NCBI GenBank assembly: GCA_037482015.1
Contig: JBBFKT010000002.1
Coordinates: 178,120 to 242,119 of the forward strand
Length of the DNA stretch: 64,000 nucleotides
Source of the DNA: Thermodesulforhabdaceae bacterium
GTDB taxonomy: Bacteria > Desulfobacterota > Syntrophobacteria > Syntrophobacterales > Thermodesulforhabdaceae
Direction of reading: 5' to 3'
In this document: one piece after another, positions 42,943 to 51,251 of the stretch
How positions within the stretch are numbered: position 1 is the stretch's first letter
Layout: each line of letters starts with the position of its first letter
Position numbers and translations under genes: made by a program
Notes under the pieces: model-generated
Told to the model about the DNA's origin: nothing
Database searches by the model: none
Seen by the model: only the letters and a program-made list of their open reading frames with translations

Positions 42943-44331
42943 ATGGGATCATTTGAAGAAGGTAGAGGTTCTGTGCTTGTGGTTGATAGAGAAACCGAAT
43001 GGGTGAATTTAGTGCAAAAAGCTATGGGAGAATTCTATCAGGTTGAAGGGGTAGCATCTTTAGATCGACTGTGGATAAAGTTGAGACATGATAATTTCAA
43101 CGTGATAGTTGTGAACCTTGAAACTGATAAAGATCTGGAATTAATTCGTGAACTAAAAATCAATTACTCTCCCATTCCTGTGATTGCCACAGGAAGAGTA
43201 TCAGAAAAGACTCCACAGCTTTTAGCCAGGGCAATAAAAGAAGGAGCTTATGATTTCATAGAAAAGCCCTATTCTTTGGAGCGAATAGGTTTGTCCATTA
43301 GAAATGCCATGGCTCAGATGGAAATGAAACACGAAATTGATTATCTAAGAAGAGAACAAGATGTTATTTACGACTTCGGTCAAATCATAGCCTATTCTCA
43401 TTCCATGATAGATGTCATTCAAACACTTAAAAAATTTGCCCAAGTAGATGCTACTTTGCTGATAACGGGGGAAACCGGAACAGGAAAAAGCTTTTTAGCT
43501 GGCGCAGTTCACTTTAACAGCGCCAGAAAATCCAGACCTTTTATCAAAGTAAATTGTGCTAATATTCCGGAACAATTGTTGGAAAGCGAGCTTTTCGGAC
43601 ATGAAAAAGGAGCATTTACCGGTGCTATAAAGACAAGAGTAGGAAGAATCGAGCAAGCAAAAGGTGGAACAATTTTTCTGGATGAAATTGGGGAAATGAG
43701 CCTCTCTCTTCAGACCAAGCTCTTAAGATTTCTTGAAGAAAAAAGTTTTGAGCGTCTAGGTAGCAATGTAACAATTAAGGCTGATGTTAGGATAATAGCG
43801 GCAACGAACAGGAATCTGGCTGATATGGTGGCACAAGGTAAATTCAGGGAAGATCTTTACTATCGCCTCAGCGTGCTCCATGTAAATATTCCACCTCTTA
43901 GAGACAGAAAAGAATGCATTATTCCGCTAGCTCATTATTTTCTTAAGCAAAAGTGTCGAATCATGAAAAAAAACATTTCCGGTTTCGCTCAATCAGCTTT
44001 AGATAAGCTTCTAAATTATCACTGGCCAGGAAATGTTAGACAGATGGCTAATACGATTGAAAGAGCGGTCATTTTGGAAGATAGTCCTATCATAAGGCCT
44101 TCTAGCATTTTGATCGAAAATATAGAAGAACAAGGAAGTTTAAATTGCTGCAAAAAGGCAAATAAACTGGAAAAAGAAAATGAGAAAACCCTGATCATCG
44201 AAGCTTTAGAGAAACATGGGTGGATTCAGAAAAAAGCAGCTTACGCTCTTGGTATAAGTCCCAGAGCTTTGAACTACAAGATAAAAAAATACCAAATATC
44301 CCACCCATCTTGGCGCAAACATAAGCTCTAA
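42943..44331 (+). CDS. sigma-54-dependent transcription activator with degenerate receiver domain
   Basis: NtrC-type activator of 462 residues. The receiver-like domain (about 9-120) has Asp15 of the acidic pocket, Thr83 and Lys108, but the phospho-acceptor position is Asn58 (VIVVNLE), so classical phosphorylation is unlikely. The AAA+ domain has Walker A GETGTGKS (176-183) and the sigma-54 contact loop GAFTGA (223-228), and the C-terminus a Fis-type helix-turn-helix (KKAAYALGISPRALNYKIKK). It is encoded 620 bases upstream of a sigma-54 promoter that drives the exopolysaccharide-linked genes, so it is the probable activator. Confidence 0.93.
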   Translation: MGSFEEGRGSVLVVDRETEWVNLVQKAMGEFYQVEGVASLDRLWIKLRHDNFNVIVVNLETDKDLELIRELKINYSPIPVIATGRVSEKTPQLLARAIKEGAYDFIEKPYSLERIGLSIRNAMAQMEMKHEIDYLRREQDVIYDFGQIIAYSHSMIDVIQTLKKFAQVDATLLITGETGTGKSFLAGAVHFNSARKSRPFIKVNCANIPEQLLESELFGHEKGAFTGAIKTRVGRIEQAKGGTIFLDEIGEMSLSLQTKLLRFLEEKSFERLGSNVTIKADVRIIAATNRNLADMVAQGKFREDLYYRLSVLHVNIPPLRDRKECIIPLAHYFLKQKCRIMKKNISGFAQSALDKLLNYHWPGNVRQMANTIERAVILEDSPIIRPSSILIENIEEQGSLNCCKKANKLEKENEKTLIIEALEKHGWIQKKAAYALGISPRALNYKIKKYQISHPSWRKHKL

Positions 44332-44693
44332 CTAGAAAAGACAATATGGATTTTTCCTACTTCAGATTTACCATTTGACAAAATACGACAGGAGACTTTG
44401 TTAGAAAAAGGTTGTGACAGGAAAAAGTGTCTTTCTATAATCTGGCGCAGAAAAGTGATAAAAGTCTTATGGAATTCTTCCCTAGCACCAATAGATGTAA
44501 TCCAGGAATCTATATCTCCAGCCACAAAAGCCTCTTTAACGCTAAGTTCAGAAGGGCATTCTCTTATCGTAATTTCGATAACTCCAAATGGAGTAAGAAA
44601 GCTCTTGCTAATTCCTTCCTTTGGAAATACACAAGTCGCCACTTCTATATAAGGCAATTCAAGAGCAATTTTTTCCACCTTTACTGCCTCCAT
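44328..44693 (-). CDS. hypothetical protein
   Basis: A 121-residue frame (MEAVKVEKIALELPYIEVAT) with no domain I recognise, no signal peptide and no membrane span; it has mixed alpha/beta character and two cysteines. It overlaps the sigma-54 activator stop by 4 bases, convergently. No clear ribosome site precedes the ATG at 44693. The absence of other features makes it uncertain; plausible amino-acid composition and packing favour a real gene. Confidence 0.5.
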   Translation of the reverse strand: MEAVKVEKIALELPYIEVATCVFPKEGISKSFLTPFGVIEITIRECPSELSVKEAFVAGDIDSWITSIGAREEFHKTFITFLRQIIERHFFLSQPFSNKVSCRILSNGKSEVGKIHIVFSS

Positions 44694-44950
44694 ATTTTAG
44701 GAAGCCATTTTTAACCATTTTTAATGATCTTACCGTCAAGATTTACAGCAAGTTACATTCCATCTATGTTTAGTCAAAAAGTTTTATATGATGATTTTTA
44801 GCAAGTGCCCTATTTTACACACTTTTTGATATTTATCATAAAACCTGGTTACTCGAAGTAATTACGTATTTCAATTACGAATTACAATTGTAATTCATTT
44901 GCAGCCATCAATTAACTTAAATTTTCTGAAATTACAACAACTTTGCAGCA

Positions 44951-44967
44951 AGGCATATTTTTTGCTG
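44951..44967 (+). promoter_or_regulatory. sigma-54 (-24/-12) promoter
   Basis: AGGCATATTTTTTGCTG contains GG (44952-44953) and GC (44964-44965) separated by exactly 10 bases, the strict RpoN spacing, with a T-tract before the GC. Transcription should start about 12 bases downstream (near 44977), just ahead of the riboswitch. The activator gene lies immediately upstream. No sigma-70 boxes of similar quality were seen nearby. Confidence 0.72.
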
Positions 44968-44990
44968 AATCCTGAAGTGTGGTAACAGCT

Positions 44991-45095
44991 AGCCTGAAAA
45001 AGGCAAACCACTTGAAAAGGTGGGGCGCAAAGCTTCTGGCCTGTACCTCGGGTGAGTGAAATTCCCCGGGGCAATGGTAGCAGGGCCGCCAGGCT
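44991..45095 (+). ncRNA. class I cyclic-di-GMP riboswitch (GEMM-I)
   Basis: The core shows GGCAAACCA, a GAAA loop, GGTGGGGCGCAAAGC and TTCTGGCCT, then the second stem and GGTAGCAGGGCCGCCA. The P1 stem is AGCCTG (44991-44996) with CAGGCT (45090-45095). By alignment to the Vc2 RNA, the ligand-contact positions G20, A47 and C92 map to G45003, A45030 and C45089, all conserved, so c-di-GMP is favoured over 3',3'-cGAMP (which typically goes with A20). It precedes a secreted-protein gene and a hairpin that can hide its ribosome site. Confidence 0.92.
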
Positions 45096-45116
45096 TATAA
45101 ACCTGTCACATGCGCC

Positions 45117-45145
45117 CCTCCTGCTAAACTCTTTGCAGCAGGAGG
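45117..45145 (+). promoter_or_regulatory. Shine-Dalgarno-sequestering hairpin (riboswitch expression platform)
   Basis: CCTCCTGCT (45117-45125) pairs perfectly with AGCAGGAGG (45137-45145), 9 bp with an 11-base loop. The right arm contains the ribosome site GGAGG for the ATG at 45152. There is no U-run, so control is probably at translation. It is likely coupled to the upstream riboswitch, but whether c-di-GMP opens or closes it cannot be read directly. Confidence 0.75.
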
Positions 45146-45151
45146 TGTCCT

Positions 45152-46234
45152 ATGAAACGCTTTTTTGTTCCCCTATCACTTGGCAGAATTTTTTTCGCAA
45201 TCACACTGTTGTTAGCAACTGCACCTGCAACTTTTGCCAGTAGTGTCACCATCGCTTGGGATCCAGTCACATCAGTAACAGTAGGAGGATATAAGGTTTA
45301 CTATGGAAAAACTAGTAGAAGTTATTCGGCGGTTATCGATGTAGGAAACAATACAACATGTACCATTTCGGATCTTATGGAAGGAAATACTTACTACATT
45401 GCTGTCACCTCTTATGATGCCCAAGGTCTGGAAAGTAATTATTCGGAGGAATTAACAGTAAACACATCTACTAAAAAGGCCGGCTCATATTTTTCCGTTG
45501 TTGCTGGAGCATCGTCCTTTTCAAGTACTGATTCAACAGTGTATTTGAACAGTTCCTTTACAAAACCTGTGGTAATACTGGGTCCTCCAACATACAATGA
45601 AAAAGACCCTGGTGTAATTAGACTTAGTAATGTCTCTGGTTCGTCCTTTACTGCCCGTTTCCAGGAATGGAAGTATCTGGGGGGCACCCATAAGGCAGAA
45701 ACAGCATCGTATATAGTCTTAAACGAAGGACGTTACCAACCAGCCGACGGAAGTATTTGGGAAGCTGGAACATTAACTTTAAGCGGCACAGGCGCTTGGA
45801 CCAGAGTAAATTTCTCAACCCCATTCCCTTCAGTTCCTAAAGTCTTCGCCACAGTTCAAACTGGGTGGGATCCAACACCGGTCCTTGTCCGAGTTCGTAA
45901 TGTCGATACTAGCGGATTTGAGATTGCTTTTTTCCATGAAGAAGCGCAAAATAAAATACCCCACGGTGCAGAAATTGTTGGTTATCTTGCTGTATGGGCT
46001 CCTAATGACACGGGTAACATTATAAATACCCCCTATGTTCTTGGCGGCGCTATGGTAGGGTCATCCTGGGCTAATGCAGGGACGTTTTATCTCCTGAATC
46101 AGGAAGAACAGTCAGCCGATACGGAAACGAGACACAAACTTGAGCTGGTTAACATAATGGTCTTCGGCACTAACGTGTTTGCTCAAAATGTCTGGTGGAT
46201 TGATACTGATCCAGCTGCTCTGAGGATCAAATAA
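45152..46234 (+). CDS. secreted protein with fibronectin type III domain and lectin-like C-terminal region
   Basis: A 360-residue protein with a Sec signal (MKRFFVPLSLGRIFFAITLL, cleavage near TFAS), an FnIII domain (about 30-110, SVTIAWDPVTSVTVGGYKVY, SYDAQGLESNYSEE) and a C-terminal region with two repeats of H-type lectin character (FTARFQEWKYLGGTH, FEIAFFHEEAQNKIPHGAE). It is probably a matrix or surface carbohydrate-binding protein. It is the first gene behind the sigma-54 promoter and c-di-GMP riboswitch, so its synthesis is likely tied to biofilm state. No PEP-CTERM or membrane anchor was seen. Confidence 0.8.
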   Translation: MKRFFVPLSLGRIFFAITLLLATAPATFASSVTIAWDPVTSVTVGGYKVYYGKTSRSYSAVIDVGNNTTCTISDLMEGNTYYIAVTSYDAQGLESNYSEELTVNTSTKKAGSYFSVVAGASSFSSTDSTVYLNSSFTKPVVILGPPTYNEKDPGVIRLSNVSGSSFTARFQEWKYLGGTHKAETASYIVLNEGRYQPADGSIWEAGTLTLSGTGAWTRVNFSTPFPSVPKVFATVQTGWDPTPVLVRVRNVDTSGFEIAFFHEEAQNKIPHGAEIVGYLAVWAPNDTGNIINTPYVLGGAMVGSSWANAGTFYLLNQEEQSADTETRHKLELVNIMVFGTNVFAQNVWWIDTDPAALRIK

Positions 46235-46254
46235 AGCATCAGGGAGGGAAAACC

Positions 46255-47706
46255 ATGAGATTAAGAATATTGTTCTCCACAAATGTAACGATAACCACGC
46301 TTCTTTGTATAATTTTCGTGGGGTTTGTATCTAATGTTCTTGCAGCCACGTGGATAGTTCATCCAGCAGGAGTCAAAGTAACAGGAGCAAACGAAATTTC
46401 GGGACTTAGCAACATAAACTGGAGTCTTATAAAACCGGGAGATGAACTCATTCTGAAAGGAACTGAAGGAACCTATCAGGAATTCCTCACAGTAACTGCC
46501 CAGGGAACATCATCAGCTCCTATTGTGATTCGCGCAGCAGACGGTGAAACTCCTGTGATCAAAGGATCAGTTGTTATCTCCGGTTCTTCCTACGTAACGG
46601 TGAAAGGTCTTACCGTCACTGAAAGTCCATACGCAGGTGTAATAATCTCTAATGGAAGTAATCATATTGTTGTTTCAAATTGCTCTGTTTATGGAAACGC
46701 CCTTGGGATCTGGATTGGTGATAACGCTGGCATGGAAAACCTTATTACCGAGAACACAGTGTATAACAATTCCACTCATGGCATTGCTGTCGATAGAGTA
46801 AACTGTGCTCCTGGTAAAGAAACAATCATATCGGCAAATCGTGTGTATGGAAATGGTCATCACGGAATAGAAATCTACGCTAGCTACTATATTATCGAAG
46901 GTAATGAAGTTTTCGAAAACGGTTCTGCATCTCAAGGAACAAGCGGTATACATATTTACTCAGCCGGTCCTCAGGAGAACACGGGAGATTACAACATCAT
47001 TCGCTACAACATATCTTATCGCAATAAGGAAAGTAGTGGACCTGATGGAAACGGCATACAACTCGATCAGTGGTGTGATAACAACCAAGTATATTATAAC
47101 GTGTGCTTTGAAAACGATGGTGCCGGGATAAGTGTATATGACAGTTCTAATGATATGATCTACAACAACACTTTAATCGGGAACATGGTAGATCCAGGAA
47201 AGAGCCATCCTTTCAAAGGAGAATTGTATCTAGCGAGCGATCCGGGCGTTAATGGTGTAAGAAATGTCACAGTAGTAAATAATATTTTATATTCTACAAG
47301 ACCGTCTATTCCTGCAATAGCGGTTTATAGCCCCGTAACATCTAACCCTGTCTCTATAGGCAACAACCTGCTTTACCACGCTGGAGGAGACATACTGTTC
47401 TACTGGGGTGGACAAACAGGCAAAGACATCACTACATGGAATAAGTTAGCTTCAGGAGGTGGTGATGACATTAGCGGAAATCCTCAATTTGTATCCCTTT
47501 CAGGAACGGCATTATCTTCACCAAGAGACATTCTTCTTAAATCATCTTCCCCAGCAATAGATAAGGGTATAAATTTGGGACAGCGGCGAGACATACTTGG
47601 AACATCGGTTCCTTTAGGCAACGGAATTGATATTGGTGCTCTAGAATCGACCCCATCTGGTGCTACTCCTCCACCTCCACCAACCAATCTAAGGATTGTA
47701 AACTAA
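46255..47706 (+). CDS. secreted right-handed parallel beta-helix protein
   Basis: The 483-residue protein has a signal peptide (ending VLAAT) and repeated beta-helix turns from about 100 to 350 (VVISGSSYVTVKGLTVTES, ISANRVYGNGHHGIEIYA, and others with N-x-V/I-Y patterns), as in pectate-lyase/PbH1 proteins. It could be a polysaccharide lyase or epimerase; catalytic residues cannot be assigned. The C-terminus ends with TPPPPPTNLRIVN, which looks like the first residues of an FnIII domain that has been lost. It follows the lectin-like gene by 20 bases with GGGAGGG upstream. Confidence 0.82.
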   Translation: MRLRILFSTNVTITTLLCIIFVGFVSNVLAATWIVHPAGVKVTGANEISGLSNINWSLIKPGDELILKGTEGTYQEFLTVTAQGTSSAPIVIRAADGETPVIKGSVVISGSSYVTVKGLTVTESPYAGVIISNGSNHIVVSNCSVYGNALGIWIGDNAGMENLITENTVYNNSTHGIAVDRVNCAPGKETIISANRVYGNGHHGIEIYASYYIIEGNEVFENGSASQGTSGIHIYSAGPQENTGDYNIIRYNISYRNKESSGPDGNGIQLDQWCDNNQVYYNVCFENDGAGISVYDSSNDMIYNNTLIGNMVDPGKSHPFKGELYLASDPGVNGVRNVTVVNNILYSTRPSIPAIAVYSPVTSNPVSIGNNLLYHAGGDILFYWGGQTGKDITTWNKLASGGGDDISGNPQFVSLSGTALSSPRDILLKSSSPAIDKGINLGQRRDILGTSVPLGNGIDIGALESTPSGATPPPPPTNLRIVN

Positions 47707-47714
47707 AAATAGCC

Positions 47715-47742
47715 GGGGAGCAAAATTAAATGTTTGCTCCCC
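47715..47742. terminator. palindrome after the beta-helix gene
   Basis: GGGGAGCAAA and TTTGCTCCCC form a 10-bp stem with an 8-base loop 8 bases after the gene stop. The T-run on the plus strand is missing (TCGCAAGG), so it may be a weak terminator or a 3'-end stabiliser. The 180 bases to the next gene are AT-rich and otherwise featureless. Confidence 0.5.
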
Positions 47743-47924
47743 TCGCAAGGGACCGAAATTTTCTGTTATTATAAGCTTCCCTTCCCTATTTGTGAAACTT
47801 TTCTGAACAAAATTTCACTTTGAACTCTCTATACGATCGGTTATGCTAATTAACAAATAATTAACAAAATTGATAAATTATAGAAAATTACGCAAAGTAG
47901 GTACTGCAGGTTTATGGAGGTATC

Positions 47925-49064
47925 ATGAAAATAGCTTTATTGGGCAGTCGAGGCATTCCAGCTTCTTACAGCGGCTTTGAGACCTTTTACGAACAGTTAG
48001 CCACTAGATTAGCTAAGCAAGGTCACCAGGTAACTGTGTATAACAGAAGTCACTGGATATCTTACCGTGGAAAATTCTACAATGGTGTTGAACTTGTCCG
48101 TCTGCCTTCCATACCCACAAAACATCTGGATACAATAACTCATACATTTATCTCCACTCTGCATGCCTTACCAAGAAACTTTGATATTTACTACTATTGT
48201 ATAGTAGGAAACAGCCCCGTTGCATTTATGGCAAAAAGTTTAGGAAAAAGGGTTATTCTTAATGTCGATGGGGCGGATGCTGAAAGAGATAAGTGGAAAG
48301 GAGCAGCAAAGGATTTTATTAGATTTGCAGAAAAACTTGCTCCTTTTAGCGCCCATACAATAATAGCTGACTCAAAAGCCATTTCAAAACGTTATAAAGA
48401 GCAGTTCAAAGCACGGACTGTTTATATCCCTTATGGAGCAAATCCATGGCATCGTAGCAAGGAAAAGAATAATCGCGATGTCCTTAATAGATTTTCCTTG
48501 ACGTCTGATGGATATATTTTATTTGTCAGCCGTATGACTCCCGAAAATAAAGCACATTTGCTTGTCGAAGCCTTCAAAAAAGCAAATACTAACTTGAAGC
48601 TAGTTTTAGTGGGTGATGCACCTTACGTAGATGACTACAAACGATACCTTGATAGGATATGCCATGGTGACAGTCGCATAGTAAGAACTGGCTATCTTTG
48701 GGGAAGTGATTACAGACAAATAAGCTGTCATGCTAGATTTTTTGTTCTTCCTTCTACGATTGATGGCACTAGGCCCGTTTTGTTGGATCAGATGGCTTTT
48801 GGAAACTGCGTGGTAGTTTCTAATAATCCAGCTCAACAGGAAGTTGTAAAAGATTGCGGTTTATATTTTCAGAAGGAGCGCCCAGTAGAATCCCTTGCGG
48901 AAGTGATAGAATTACTTTCAAAAGACGATAAACTTGTGGATAGTCTTCGAGAAAAAGCCTTTAATCGTGTAGTAAAAATCTACTCCTGGGAAAGAATAAC
49001 AAAGCAGTATGAAAAGCTTTTTATGAAGATGCTTGAAAATCCTACCATCTTTTCCCCGAGATAG
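47925..49064 (+). CDS. glycosyltransferase (DUF1972/GT4-type, rhamnosyltransferase-like)
   Basis: A 379-residue GT-B-fold protein. The DUF1972-type N-terminus LLGSRGIPASYSGFETFYEQ is followed by a GT4 C-terminal half (LVLVGDAPYVDDYK, FVLPSTIDGTRPVLLDQMAF with the acidic/donor-binding segment altered from the usual EPCG-type motif). It adds a sugar to the growing repeat unit on the cytoplasmic side. Donor and acceptor are not evident. GGAGG precedes the ATG. It is alone on the plus strand and converges with the next gene (23-base overlap). Confidence 0.85.
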   Translation: MKIALLGSRGIPASYSGFETFYEQLATRLAKQGHQVTVYNRSHWISYRGKFYNGVELVRLPSIPTKHLDTITHTFISTLHALPRNFDIYYYCIVGNSPVAFMAKSLGKRVILNVDGADAERDKWKGAAKDFIRFAEKLAPFSAHTIIADSKAISKRYKEQFKARTVYIPYGANPWHRSKEKNNRDVLNRFSLTSDGYILFVSRMTPENKAHLLVEAFKKANTNLKLVLVGDAPYVDDYKRYLDRICHGDSRIVRTGYLWGSDYRQISCHARFFVLPSTIDGTRPVLLDQMAFGNCVVVSNNPAQQEVVKDCGLYFQKERPVESLAEVIELLSKDDKLVDSLREKAFNRVVKIYSWERITKQYEKLFMKMLENPTIFSPR

Positions 49065-50046
49065 CATCTTCGTAAATTGATAAGTATTGTTCAGCCATTC
49101 TACCAACAGAAAATCGTTCTTCGGCAACTGATCGGCAAGCTCGTGGATCCAGAAATTTTACCATTTTCATCGCCTTAACCATATCGAACATAGAATCGCA
49201 GATAAATCCTGTGACTCCATGGTCTATTTGTTCGGGTATACCACCCTGCCTTAAGGCAATGACAGGTGTGCCTAACGCCAGAGATTCCAGAATAACGAGG
49301 GGAAAGACATCAAACCACCTTGGAGCTTGTATGAGCGCTTTGGCGTTTTTCAACACTCCATGAGTTCCCTGAACTTCACCCAAGTATTCTATTTTAGGAA
49401 GCAACATAAGAAGAGGTCTTACTACCAGTTTGAAATATCTGCTATCTTCAACATTCCCAGCTATGTTCAGTCTTTTCCTGGCGAGGAAAGCCGCCATCAT
49501 TGACAAATGCTGTCCCTTGTAAGGAGCAATCTTTGCGATATGAATCATCGGTTCATTTTTTTCGCAGGAATAATTATAGCTGGGCATGTGTAATCCATAG
49601 TGAACGTATCTTGAAGTTTTAATAAGTCTTGCATGAGCCTGGCTTGCCGCAACTAGATTAGGTCGAGCATAACCAGGGGTGGGAGGAATGCAAGAAGAGA
49701 TTACAAAAGGAAATTTGTTGGGATGTCGGAGAACGTAAAGATTTTCAAAAGACCAGTCGTGAATAACATCAACAGGATTATCATCCAAATAGTTCTTCAT
49801 GGCTCTGTAAAGTGGTTCTTCCGAAAGCCATGCCTTACCCTTTGTTATGCCACTTGGAACCGAGCCTGATGCAGTTTCCACAATAATTGTTTTACCAGAA
49901 CAAAAGCTACCAGGAGCACCAAAAAGCACTACTTCATGCCCTTTTCTTATAAGCTCTTCTGTAAGTTCATATACAACTCGCTCTATACCTCCATATCCTT
50001 TTGGTGGAGTAGAATGGTATGGGATAGAGACCATGGCAATTCTCAT
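49042..50046 (-). CDS. GT4-family glycosyltransferase
   Basis: A 334-residue GT-B protein. The N-terminus has KGYGGIERVVYELTEELI, and the C-terminal donor domain has RWFDVFPLVILESLALGTPV, the E-x7-E-like motif of GT4 retaining transferases. It lies at the downstream end of the minus-strand exopolysaccharide operon, right after the DegT aminotransferase (6 bases). Sugar specificity is unknown. Confidence 0.85.
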   Translation of the reverse strand: MRIAMVSIPYHSTPPKGYGGIERVVYELTEELIRKGHEVVLFGAPGSFCSGKTIIVETASGSVPSGITKGKAWLSEEPLYRAMKNYLDDNPVDVIHDWSFENLYVLRHPNKFPFVISSCIPPTPGYARPNLVAASQAHARLIKTSRYVHYGLHMPSYNYSCEKNEPMIHIAKIAPYKGQHLSMMAAFLARKRLNIAGNVEDSRYFKLVVRPLLMLLPKIEYLGEVQGTHGVLKNAKALIQAPRWFDVFPLVILESLALGTPVIALRQGGIPEQIDHGVTGFICDSMFDMVKAMKMVKFLDPRACRSVAEERFSVGRMAEQYLSIYEDAISGKRW

Positions 50047-50052
50047 TTTATT

Positions 50053-51228
50053 TTATCCTCCCAAAACCTTCCTTACAGCTCTAATGACATCATAAACATC
50101 GTCATCATCCAGACATCCCGATAATGGTATAGATAGAGTTCTTTCACCAATCCATTCTGCATTAGGAAAATCTCCTTTTTTCCAACCAAAAGCCTTTCTA
50201 TAAAATGGATGCAGGTGAACAGGTATATAATGAACTCCTACGCCAATATTTTCAGCGGTAAGAGCGTTTATTATCGAATCCCGGCTTTTCCCTAAACGAT
50301 CTATATCAATAAGAAGCGTGTAAAGATGGTATGCATGCACTGTATCAGGTGCAGGATCTAGTGGAAGGAAGACGGGAAGATCAGCAAAATGATCGTTGTA
50401 TATTTGCCAGATTTCTCTACGTCTTTCCCAATATTTTTTTATTCTCTGGAATTGATGAATTCCAATGGATGCTTGAATGTCGGTCATGTTATATTTGAAT
50501 CCCAGATGCACAACCTCGTAATGTCTGTAGCCTTCATCTGAAAACCGCCTCCATGCGTCCTTTGTCATTCCATGCAAAGCCATAATTTTAACTCTATCAG
50601 CAATATAATCGTCATTTGTTATTATCATGCCTCCTTCGGCTGTAGTTATATTTTTAGTTACATAAAAACTAAAACACCCTACTTTACCAAAGCAACCCGC
50701 AGGCACTCCTCGATATTCGGCTTCAATGGCGTGTGCGCAATCTTCAATCACTACAAGATCGTAGCGCCTGGCAATTTCCATAATGGAGTCCATTTCACAG
50801 GGTCTTCCAGCCATATGGACAACTATAATAGCTTTTGTATTAGAAGAAATCTTGCGTTCGATTTCGTTTGGATCGATATTCATGGTGTTTTTGTCGCAAT
50901 CAGCAAGAACCGGTCGGCCTCCAGCGTGAATAATAGCATTAACGGTGGCACAAAAAGTCATAGGGGTAGTGATAACTTCATCGCCCGGTCTAATGCCTGC
51001 CGCAAGAACAGCAAGATGGAGAGCAGCAGTGCAGGAACTGACGGCGATAGCATGGGACACTTTCTTATAGGCAGCAAAAGTGTTTTCAAATTTTGCTACT
51101 TTGGGACCAGTTCCAATCCATCGCTTTCTTATGGAATCCACAACTTCCTGAATTTCTGGTTCCTCTATACACGGTGCACCGAAAACCAAGAATTTTTCTT
51201 TAGGCCTAACTGGGACTCTTTCATCCAT
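50053..51228 (-). CDS. DegT/DnrJ/EryC1/StrS family sugar aminotransferase
   Basis: PLP-dependent aminotransferase (391 residues) acting on a nucleotide-linked keto-sugar to make an amino sugar. The PLP lysine is in SFYVTKNITTAEGGMI, preceded by VIEDCAHAIEAEY; VSSCTAALHLAVLAAG contacts the cofactor. It implies that the polysaccharide contains an amino-deoxy sugar. Ribosome site is weak. It is embedded among glycosyltransferase genes. Confidence 0.92.
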   Translation of the reverse strand: MDERVPVRPKEKFLVFGAPCIEEPEIQEVVDSIRKRWIGTGPKVAKFENTFAAYKKVSHAIAVSSCTAALHLAVLAAGIRPGDEVITTPMTFCATVNAIIHAGGRPVLADCDKNTMNIDPNEIERKISSNTKAIIVVHMAGRPCEMDSIMEIARRYDLVVIEDCAHAIEAEYRGVPAGCFGKVGCFSFYVTKNITTAEGGMIITNDDYIADRVKIMALHGMTKDAWRRFSDEGYRHYEVVHLGFKYNMTDIQASIGIHQFQRIKKYWERRREIWQIYNDHFADLPVFLPLDPAPDTVHAYHLYTLLIDIDRLGKSRDSIINALTAENIGVGVHYIPVHLHPFYRKAFGWKKGDFPNAEWIGERTLSIPLSGCLDDDDVYDVIRAVRKVLGG

Positions 51229-51251
51229 CCTTATCTAATGCTCCCTTCAAG

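Noticed and set aside
44328..44693. Assigning a function to the 121-residue protein overlapping the sigma-54 activator
   Set aside because: No motif was recognised; left as hypothetical.
49042..49064. Overlap of the two convergent glycosyltransferase genes as a sign of frameshift
   Set aside because: Both C-termini read normally and a 23-base convergent overlap is compatible with two intact genes.
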